Assembly (NCBI GenBank): GCA_038373885.1
Contig: JAWZYV010016922.1
Span: 496,001 to 560,000 of the forward strand
DNA: 64,000 nt
Origin: Cheiracanthium punctorium
Lineage: Eukaryota > Arthropoda > Arachnida > Araneae > Cheiracanthiidae
Direction of reading: 5' to 3'
Below are positions 55,935-64,000 of this stretch, piece after piece; the stretch's first letter is position 1; each line of letters opens with the position of its first letter. The position numbers and the translations under genes are program-made. A model generated the notes under the pieces. The model was not told the DNA's origin and searched no databases. It worked only from the letters and a program-made list of their open reading frames with translations.

Positions 55935-56583
55935 TACTAAATTTCAAAATAGAGCCCTTTATATACACACTATCATGCACATTAAAATCAAGCCCATTTT
56001 TTTCTTCTAACTTTTCAACGAGAATTTGTAAATGAAAAGTGTAAGGAAAAACAGGCAATGTTGAGGTAATTAAACACATTATTAATGAAATGTGTGGAGC
56101 CCCATCATGCTAAAAACAACATGGTACTTTTTATTTTACATTGCTTTACAAAAAATATATATACTTTTTTTGTATAGCAATTTTACCTACTCTTAAAGTG
56201 TAGCCCATGAATTCAAATATTTTGATTTTTTAAACATTTACAACAACCTGATATTAAAGAGCTTGAAAAATTTGGGCACATTATGTTGAAAAATAACCTT
56301 AACTGCTTTAAAGTTTTGAAAATCTAAGAGTTTTCAGAAATTTTTGAGCAAGCTTCAAACTGTTTAAAAAAGTTTTGTGTGGCTTTTTTTGTGTGTGTAC
56401 AGAAAATAAAACTTTGTAACAAATAATTTTAAGTTTGCTAAAACCAAAATCAATTACTAATAATAATGAAATAAATAAACTAAAAGAAATTTGTCTGATA
56501 AAAATTAATAATTATATACACTATCAACATCTAATCTAATGAGTAGGAAAACCTATTCAAGGTTGTTTAACAAATCAAATACA
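55935..56583. other. Spacer, nothing recognised
   Basis: AT-rich. No exon or element end identified. Confidence 0.45.
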
Positions 56584-56866
56584 CAGGGTGTAAAAACAAT
56601 CATTTAAAAAAAATAAAAAAAATATCTTTTTTTTTTTTTTTTTTTTTACAAACCAATTTGTAGGATGCACAAATTTTTTGCAGTAATAATTTTTTAATGC
56701 GAGAAAAAGGAGAAAGAAATGCAAGATTCTTGTTTTCTCGCACTCTAGCGAAAACTCTGCATTGGAAAGGCATTGGGTGATTCTACAATATTGTGAGTGT
56801 TTACGTCATGTTCCCAACAAATTTGGTTGATCATAACTAAACAAAAAATTGAGTTAGATGAATAGT

Positions 56867-56901
<35 letters not shown>

Positions 56902-56929
56902 TGTGTAAATAGCATATTGCATGGTTTAT

Positions 56930-56986
<57 letters not shown>

Positions 56987-57443
56987 AAGAGAGAGAGAGA
57001 GAGAAATAAACAAAATTGTTCCCAACTCAATTTTTTGTGTAGTTACGACCAATCAAACTTATTGTGGGCATGACATAAATGCTCACAATACTGTCAAATT
57101 ACCCAACATAGCAAATAAAAGTTCTTGAAAATATGACAGCACATATTGATAAAAGTAAATTATAATTGAACACTTTCTAGTGCAATGTTTATGACCATTG
57201 AAAACAAATCTGAAGTAATTAAATTTTCACAATTAAAACTTTTTCTTAAAAACTGAATTTATGGGTTCTCATTTGTGTTCTTCAATGTGCAACTTGGTTG
57301 GTGGATGAATGGAACAAGGTGTCATGAATTAATAATGGCTCGTAGGCCAGAGGCTGTGCATTTCTGATTTAAATTGATTTATTTTTAAAAATCAACTGAT
57401 TTAAACTGGGATTAAAATCATGATTTAAATCATTGACACCCTG
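56584..57443. mobile_element. CAGGGTGT-ended element with 8-bp duplication
   Basis: Left end CAGGGTGTAAAAACAATCATTT, inverse of the right end with AATCATTGACACCCTG. Flanks CAAATACA and TAAATACA (7 of 8). It contains the foldback 56773-57106, so its own sequence is about 530 bp. Confidence 0.75.
56773..57106. repeat. Foldback with mirrored simple repeats
   Basis: 82-bp arms (TTGGGTGATTCTACAATATT side and its imperfect inverse) enclose a centre that is itself inverted: T run, GT repeat, a short AT-rich loop, AC repeat, A run. The simple repeats on the two sides are complementary, so they expanded within a palindrome or the unit was duplicated head to head. Confidence 0.85.
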
Positions 57444-57605
57444 TAAATACATGAAAACAGTTTTGATACTCCTATAAGTTACTTATGAAATGAATGAGTT
57501 CTTTATGATGGTTTTAAAATAAAAAGTCATTCCAAACAAATATTAATTAGGAATTCATGTATCAACGACCAGGAAACTACTATATATTCAAAATAGAGGA
57601 GGGAG

Positions 57606-57644
<39 letters not shown>

Positions 57645-57890
57645 TGGGGGGGGGGGGGGGGCAAAAGGCAGGCTTTAACTCTCTGAAGGCTCTATTTAAT
57701 GGACATATGAGAGAAAAAAGAAACATTTTTGTTTTATACAGGATTTGTTAAAAACAGATTTTACTATTAAAAATTAGAAACTTTTTTTCTCCCTCAGCTT
57801 GGGTGTTCGTCATCCTATGACAAGATGAAATATTTGCTAGTGTTAATGATGCCAGTTTTCAGGAAAAATACATGGGACACTGATTTATTA
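57444..57890. other. Spacer with T34/G17-type tract
   Basis: A long T run followed directly by a G run spans about 57609-57661. No gene. The open frame across it is compositional. Confidence 0.5.
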
Positions 57891-58316
57891 CAGGGTTTCT
57901 ATAGATTTCACAGCTTTTGCTTCCCTGACTTTATGTAGCGTATGTCGGGGGCATGTTTCCTGAATTTTGAGTTTCTATTTTCACCATTACATCCTATAGT
58001 TAATAATTTGTTTATATTTTGACCCTTTTTTTTTAGAAATAATAATAATAAAATTAATATATACAAGAATCTTATTTGACATCACTGGATTCTAACAAAA
58101 ACCATGTTTGATAATAATTTAGGATAAAATTAAGCATACTTCAACTGCACAAGATATGCTTATAAAGAACACATTTTAAAATTATTTATAAGGTTGAATG
58201 AGAAAATGAAAAACTATTTATATACTTAAGTTTAAACAGCAAATATTTTCTTGATTTTACCGCAAAATTCAATTTTTCTTGCATTTCCCTGACTTTCCAG
58301 GTCTGTAGAAACCCTG
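57891..58316. mobile_element. MITE, CAGGGTTTCTA end
   Basis: Ends CAGGGTTTCTATAGA and inverse CAGGGTTTCTACAGACC. 426 bp, with TTCCCTGACTTT words near both ends. Flanking octamers match only in part (ATTTATTA / TATTATCA), so the duplication is uncertain. Confidence 0.72.
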
Positions 58317-58922
58317 TATTATCAGGAAATTATCCATTATACACATATGTAAGTCGGCACTAATGGCAAATACCCAAGATTTTCCTCTTTCTTCGTCTGT
58401 TTGGACTCTAATAATAGTACAAGAAAGGACGGATATTTTAAAGCATTATACATATATAATTTACAAGATACATGTCATAAGTTTGAAGATATGGCAAATA
58501 TTTGTTTTTTAAATGTCAATATGCAGTATTAATCTGTTAACATTTAACAATCAATACAATACGAGAAATAATAAGAAAAATGCTTAATGTTTTTAGTCTA
58601 AGTTTAACTACTTCTCATGATGATTTATGATAAAATAACATTTTCATGCAGGACAATGTAATCTAAAAAATCTCTAAAACCAACAAAAACCATTAAAATA
58701 CAGTAAAAAATAATCAGTTAAATATTTGTGTAATAAACAGACACATTAAAAAAATCTGGAATACTGCATAGTACATGAAACCTACAGCTCAACAAAAAGT
58801 CATTCTATCTTTGAAAATTATTTCTGGAACAGCTTCGATATCATCTTTTTATGTCACTGTGCTAGAATGGTGATAAATTAATATTGCCATTAATTTTAAT
58901 ATACTTTGCTTTTTCTTTTATT
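58317..58922. other. Spacer, nothing recognised
   Basis: AT-rich. No gene or element end. Confidence 0.45.
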
Positions 58923-59901
58923 TGTACAGCTTTAGTATTTGTCCTTTTTGGCACGCTTTTGTTTGTGACTTTACCTTCGTGTGATAAAGGAAGCCTTTAT
59001 ACAGTCACTGTGCTGTTTGACAATCAAAATTTAAGATGTGGTAATCCTAAAGCCAGCTTTTTATTTCCAAAAATGGCTACTCACTGGTGATGACAATGTG
59101 TTTTATGGTTTTATTTTAAATTAAATTTTATTATTTAATTATTTTTAAAATTTAAAATGGATGTTTAGGTTCATACTGACTGTTTATTTACAGTTTTGTA
59201 TGAATTAACATTCTTTTGATAGTACTTTTTAGGTAGCATTTTTTATAGTACTTTTTGTTTGTTTTTATTTGTTATGATTTAAGCTGAGCTCTTTACTTTT
59301 GTTTACGTATGCATTTGCATAAATGTTAAATATATTTTAAATTTTTAATGCCTTTTTAAATTTTTTTTTCTTTAGAGTTAGAGGTACTTACGTATTATCC
59401 CAGCAGTCATTCTCGCCAAACTATTTTTCAGCAAATGTGCTGACAAGCTGTTGCCAATCGTATCCCAAACCATCAATAATTTCATGTGTCTGGCATTTAT
59501 CTTAGTGAAAAATTGCTCGTCTTGGCAGACCGCCGGGATAATACATACGTACCGAGCTATATGTGTTTGTATTATTAAATTTATTTAACTAAAAAGAGAA
59601 ATGGGGGTGGCAGAGCCCCCCCCCAAACTTACATAAAAAGAAATTAAATTTTATCAAAACATTATATATACATGTAAGCTTGAAATCTGTTTAAAAAATA
59701 ATTCTTTACACGAAAATAAATGCCATTAAAATAAATCATAAGCAAAGTTATGAGCGAGGATCGTCAAACATCTCGGAAAACAGCACCATCCGATCCGCCG
59801 TAATGTTTACAATTGGCATCGGCAAGGCAAACTTGGGTTGGTGACAAGATTTTGTTACCAACCCAAAAAATCGCTAAAAGGACCCATACTAAAGCTGTTC
59901 C
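58923..59901. mobile_element. ACAGCTTTAGTATGG TIR element (copy 2)
   Basis: The left end TGTACAGCTTTAGTATTTG pairs with the right end (CCATACTAAAGCTGTTCC). The right 330 bp is the inverse of 25591-25910, including the CCGATCCGCC and GGCATCGGCAAGGCAAAC blocks and the C run, and the left 60 bp corresponds to the other end of copy 1. It is interrupted by a MITE (59383-59553). Flanking octamers do not match, so the duplication has decayed or the ends are off by a few bases. Confidence 0.75.
59383..59553. mobile_element. MITE, GGTACTTACGTATTATCCC ends (copy 2)
   Basis: 171 bp, ends GGTACTTACGTATTATCCC and approximate inverse GGTACGTATGTATTATCCC. Same family as 16873-17050 and better preserved. 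Nested in the element 58923-59901. Confidence 0.82.
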
Positions 59902-60728
59902 TAACAACTATGTATAAGTTAGTGATGTATATTTAAAGATTTTGATTCACTAGACTTTCAGTTGACAATTACTTTATGAAGGGAGCAACCCTATTTTGTC
60001 CTTTTCCTTTTACTTCTTATGTGTGTTTTTTACAAAGTTTTTAATTACTTTACCTATTTTGTCTTCTTTTAAAATAAAAACTATTATAATTATTCTAACA
60101 ACAGATTTATAAAGCACTTATTAAACATAAAAATAAACCAAAATTACACAGTGCTAAATACAATAATAAAATAAAAAGAAATTTAATATTTTATGTCAAA
60201 GCAAAACAAACAATGGCTAGTCATTGCCAAATCATGTCATTTATCCCACAAAAAAAAAAGAAAGAAAGAAAAAGAAACTATGTTAAATGGAATATCAAAG
60301 CTAGATCGTCATTCTTTTAAGAAATCATATTTTTAATGAGCAAGCCCCACCCCCCAAAAAGTGACAATTAGGATTAAAAATTGAAATTCCTAAACAAAAT
60401 GTTTCAATGATAGGTCATGACAGAAAATTTTAGGCAGGATTTTCTTAGTGAAAGTTTCATGGCTCTGATAGATAAGTGCTTAAGAATGTAAACTACAGTA
60501 TATAAAAAATACACTTTGAATTTTTATCTAGATTCGTGCTAAATTCATTTTTCCACCAGAGAACAGTCGCTTTATTATTGGAAACCAAGAAGAGAATACC
60601 AATTTCAGAAGACATCACAGATGTTCCATTACACATTATAGTGCATATGCCTAAAATATTGAAGTAGTTGCCAAATTTTCAAACTTACGAGTCACTCCTT
60701 GAGTAGTGTTTTTATTTAAACCACAAAA
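59902..60728. other. Non-coding 3' of the minus-strand exon
   Basis: Probably includes the 3' UTR of the minus-strand gene if its stop at 60729 is real. Several minus-strand AATAAA-type hexamers would be needed to confirm this; TTTATT words are abundant but not diagnostic in such AT-rich DNA. Confidence 0.4.
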
Positions 60729-62052
60729 TCAGTTTTCAGTTGGAACTGTTAAAAAAATGCTCGTCACAACACTCTCATTTGTATGATCAATGACTTTTTC
60801 AACTGTAGAGGATTTTTTGTGTTTGTCACTCTCTAAATAGCAATCTGGAAAATCTGTGTACAATTTTCTTCTTATCATTTGTAATTTCTGTTTCCTTTTA
60901 TCATCAATTCTGGGTTTAGCTGACAAAGCTTTTGAAAATAAACTGTGCCTTGTCTTGATTGCGTTCTTTTCTGTAAACAGGCTGCTACTGTTAAGCGATG
61001 CTGAATTAGCCTGATTTTTTTCAAAAGCAATGCAAATCTGGCCAAGAGGATAATCAGTTTCATATCCCGAATCTTCAGTTTCCGAGGTCTTAATGCTGGG
61101 CTTCAATGTAACTTTTACGTCTTCCCTGATGCAAAAATTCAAATTAATATCCGGGATAAATTCCAAATTAGGGGATCTCTCGCCTGACTTGTCCTTATCA
61201 TTTGAACTATCCGATGAAAATTCTGAAGTTCCACTTAAAAATGGTTCAGATATGTCACTCGAAAAGCTTGTAGATGTTGATGAATTTTGATCAAGCAAAT
61301 CTTCTAGCTCACTTGATATCTTATCGACTAATCCTTCCTGCTCAGGTGAAGAACCCAAAATCTCAGGCAACAACTGATGTTCATGGGAAGTGCTTCTTGA
61401 GGACGGTTCAGGAGCGAACTTAAAACTAATTTTTACAGCATCCTTAGGAAAATCGCGTTTTCTGAGAGATAAAATATCATTTAGCGAGGTAGACACATCA
61501 CTATCAGACTTCTCATTCAAACTAGACAAAAACAAATCAAACGAATCTTTTTCAGACTTGTTTTCAGCAGTTTGAAAATCAACATCAGGTTCCAAGCATA
61601 AATCGGACAAAGCTAAACTGTCGTTGGAAATCGTGTTTTTTGAATTTTTAATTTCATTTGTACCGTTAGACAATATATTAGACAAACTGAAATTCTTATC
61701 AAAACACAATTCGCTCAACATATTATCCTTTTCTAAGTAATTTTCTGCTAAGGATCCAAGCGAAACAATATTTGAGCGGACGCTTTTCTTATCCTGAATA
61801 GATTTGGAAGGTGTACATGCTTTTCCAGATAAACTATTATCTATTCTTTCTACACTCCACTTGTCAAAACATTGCTCTTTTGAATATGTTTCATTGTTGT
61901 TGAGAAATAAGTCGATGTCGATATCATTTGAAGGTGATAATTCCTCTGTTATTTCAAGGCTGACTAATTCTGCTAGAGATGCGTCATTCACAACAGATGA
62001 TGTATTTATAGGCATAGACTTCACTTTTGCCATTGCTGCAGCAAATATTACT
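60729..62052 (-). CDS. Large exon, candidate HBS1-family SKI7-like exon
   Basis: Open for 434 codons from an ATG at 62033 to a TGA at 60729, far longer than chance in this AT-rich DNA. The antisense frames are broken. Just upstream is a good acceptor (GTTTTCAG at 62060-62053), and the frame stays open to it (VIFAAAMAKVKSMP), so this may be an internal or terminal exon rather than a first exon. The protein is acidic, Ser-rich and mostly disordered, with repeated short helices (LAELVSLEI, LGSLAENYL, LSELCFDKNFSLSNIL, LALSDLCLE, LNDILSLRK). Residues 362-370, RHSLFSKAL, fit R-x3-F-x3-L, the exosome-binding motif described for SKI7 and the short HBS1L splice form, and it is followed by a basic segment. 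In HBS1 genes such an exon carries its own stop and replaces the GTPase part. The assignment is inferred; it may be another disordered protein. No GTPase exon was found downstream. Confidence 0.5.
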
Positions 62053-62561
62053 CTGAAAACTTTATAGGTTACTCAGAAATTTTGTAAAAATGTACTGTAC
62101 TGATTCTATTTCTTATAATTAAATAAAAATACAAGTCACGGAAACACATATTTACAAACATTACACTCCAGCATTCCAAATCCGTGAAGTTCATTTGAAT
62201 GAATCAATTAGCTATTGCCATTTCCATATGAAAGAAATAGGTCAAATCAGCAGGGTGTCCCCAATATGAAGCAAAAATTGGGGCCATCATAAATTTGATA
62301 AACTTTAAAATAAACTTTGATTTATTCAATTTAAACATTCATTTACATCTTGGAGAAGTAAATAATATGGAGTTGGCACGAGGGAAAAAAGTGCAGCCAC
62401 AACTCTAATTGTTTTTTCCTCCTTCCGCTATGTTATTCTATAGGGAGAAAAATGAAGTAACCCTACGCGTAGCCTTGGGGGGGCGTGGTTCGGAGTTAAA
62501 GAGCCGTTTGTGTGGAGCTCATACGATTTATCCAGCCACGCCTTCCAACGCTAAACATTCG
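62053..62561. other. Upstream of the minus-strand exon
   Basis: Contains the acceptor of the minus-strand exon at 62053-62060. The rest shows no recognisable exon; 62230-62400 is ordinary AT-rich DNA, and 62440-62560 is GC-richer. Confidence 0.4.
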
Positions 62562-62898
62562 GGGCGCGTTCGAGAATTCATCGGTTGTGCACCGGTAACA
62601 CCGGTGCACGACCAGAGCGTTCGAAAAGGCGGAGCTCTGGAATTAACCGCGTTCGAAAACGTTTCGGTCATGTAGCGGTTGTCTGCTCAGCGTGACCAGA
62701 GCGCAACCAGAATGACCCTGCTAGCGAGGTGGGTTAGTCCGGTTATCAGCGTAGTGTTGCCAATGTTTATTTTTGTTTTCTTGGCTTGTGGTGAGGATGA
62801 CCGAAACCGGTTGACAACCGTGACGTCACTTAACCAAAGAATGACCGCAACCGGTAGCACCGGTGCATAACCAACCGGTGAATTCTCGAACGAGCCCT
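62562..62898. mobile_element. PIF/Harbinger-like MITE, TCG duplication (copy 2)
   Basis: 337 bp, ends GGGCGCGTTCGAGAATTCA and inverse GGGCTCGTTCGAGAATTCA, flanked by TCG on each side. It matches 24593-24926 in opposite orientation over its whole length and is better preserved at its ends. Confidence 0.85.
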
Positions 62899-63330
62899 CG
62901 GTTACTTCATTTTCTCCCCATAAAAGTACGCATAATCGGGTGTCTAATTCTTCCATATTTACTTATACGTTACTCCAAGATTTACATGGTCGCCTGAGTG
63001 CAGTTAGTTTCTAAGTAAACTGAGCACGGAGCAGGTTCATTCATCCAGTTGTTGAGAAGATACACTTACTGCATGTTGTTAGAAATGGATTCCGTTGTTA
63101 TGGTGTTATGGAAAAATACGTTGTTATGAAAAGTACTTTACGTTTGCTGAAGCTGCAAATATTATTTTTTGGTTGTGGAAATTCATGCATGCGTCAGAAA
63201 CTGCAACGGAGGTACACCCTCCAAAAAAGTATTTGAGTAAGAGATAAATTTCCTACGTTGGTTTCGTATATTAAAAATTATTTATCATAGAATACCAATT
63301 AGGCTATGTAGAAATATGGCTTTCCATATT
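62899..63330. other. Non-coding, nothing recognised
   Basis: Mixed composition. Upstream exons of the minus-strand gene could lie here or beyond the window, but none could be recognised. Confidence 0.4.
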
Positions 63331-64000
63331 CCCAGATAGCACAAACTTGTCCAGAACACGTCTAGAAGACGTCATATAGACAAGCTGACATGTCCATTAA
63401 ACATCCAGGATTCGCCCAATTCTCATCCATTTTACGTCAATATGGCACTATAGGACGCCCATATGACGTCTTATAGACATGTATACGGACGTAATAATGG
63501 ACGTGTTTGTCTATTTATAGATCTTTTACGGTCGAATCCTGGACATCAACAAAAACCATTTAATAATTTTTAGCTAATTTCATTAAATGATTAATTTAAA
63601 TTTTATCGTTACATCTTAATAACGAATTTTGTAAAAATATTCGTACCAATTTTTTTTAACCAACCTTTAAGTACTTGCCCCGTTTCAGATTCGAACCCTT
63701 GATCATGGTCTTCACAGTAGAGTGTGCTAACCACTATACGCAGCGAGACTTGCTCTGATGCGTCAAAAGGCTGAAGTAAAGATTTTTTAGTTTCGGACTG
63801 GGAACTTAGAAAAAAATATGCAGCTATTCGTTTTTGGATGTTGAGTCGCTAGAGAATTTTCTTTTTTTTTTTTTTTGCATGTGGATATGAGTTTCTTTTT
63901 ACACAATACCGCTTTTATAGGAAATAATAATACATAAAAGTATTTTAATGAAAATCAATGACAAAAAAGTAACTTTTCCATATTTTGTCCATTTCTGGAC
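63331..64000. mobile_element. Possible element with CCCAGATAGCACAA end, cut by the window
   Basis: Left end CCCAGATAGCACAAACTTG, then many ACGTC/GACGTCATAT words on both strands, including the near-palindrome ACGTCTAGAAGACGT. A GTCCAGAA word near 63350 is mirrored at the very end of the window (TTCTGGAC). The other end is not in the window, so this is tentative. Confidence 0.35.
63682..63750 (-). tRNA. tRNA-like sequence (pseudo-tRNA or SINE head)
   Basis: The minus strand reads GTATAGTGGTTAGCACAC, a good A-box/D-arm, and 30 bases later AGGGTTCGAATC, a good B-box/T-arm. The loop CTGTGAA would give anticodon GTG (His). The anticodon and acceptor stems do not pair well, so this is a pseudogene or a tRNA-derived SINE head, not a working tRNA. 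Confidence 0.5.

Noticed and set aside
57557..57751. Frame with poly-Phe and poly-Gly
   Set aside because: Direct translation of a T run followed by a G run.
58884..59090. 68-codon frame MPLILIYFAF...
   Set aside because: Runs through the left end of a TIR element; coding appearance is by chance.
61093..62067. Plus-strand frames opposite the large minus-strand exon
   Set aside because: Short, separated by stops and antisense to a 434-codon frame; shadows.
62409..62956. Frames across the MITE at 62562-62898
   Set aside because: They cross TIRs on both strands and match the MITE sequence, not a protein.

Overview
This window is AT-rich, intron-rich and full of DNA transposons. It comes from an arthropod nuclear genome, most likely a chelicerate such as a spider. 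I infer that from a non-insect-type RXR protein, long repeat-filled introns and many Helitron and hAT-type elements; no species can be named from sequence alone. I see no prokaryotic gene organisation.

Region 1 (about 2.4-38.4 kb, + strand): one nuclear receptor gene, a retinoid X receptor / ultraspiracle orthologue. It can be assembled from eight exons whose splice phases join exactly into about 399 residues: a short Ser/Asn-rich A/B domain, a two-finger DNA-binding domain, a short hinge and a full ligand-binding domain ending in a TAG stop. The DNA-binding domain is canonical. The ligand-binding domain has unusual residues at two functionally critical places: Lys where vertebrate RXR has the retinoid-binding Arg, and Ser where it has the AF-2 charge-clamp Glu.

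The RXR introns hold most of the interest. Intron 2 contains a complete Helitron-like element (4491-7157) with a second, degraded 3' end. Intron 3 contains a broken mariner-like transposase and two small terminal-inverted-repeat (TIR) elements. Intron 5 contains a long inverted repeat of about 1.27 kb (19375-20640), a possible solo LTR and duplicated modules. Intron 6 contains a four-element nest (24080-29375): an outer CAGGGTGGCCAC element, a 3-bp-TSD MITE, a hAT transposon with a once-frameshifted transposase, and a 1.2-kb TIR element inserted with an 8-bp target duplication exactly over the transposase start codon. Intron 7 contains a second Helitron-like element (32458-36190) made of a tandem array of about 150-bp units. 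Each unit carries a sequence close to the CTCF core motif, and one is a perfect match.

Region 2 (38.4-60.7 kb): no confident protein-coding exon. It starts with the RXR 3' flank, part of which may be a long 3' UTR, and then has a series of TIR elements (pogo/Tigger-like, hAT-like, foldback) separated by AT-rich DNA.

Region 3 (60.7-62.05 kb, - strand): a 434-codon open exon, acidic and Ser-rich, with repeated S-L-x-x-L segments and one R-x3-F-x3-L motif. I propose it is the SKI7-like exon of an HBS1-family gene; this is an inference. Its upstream exons would lie to the right, near or beyond the window end. The last 1.5 kb holds another copy of the 3-bp-TSD MITE and a tRNA-like sequence.
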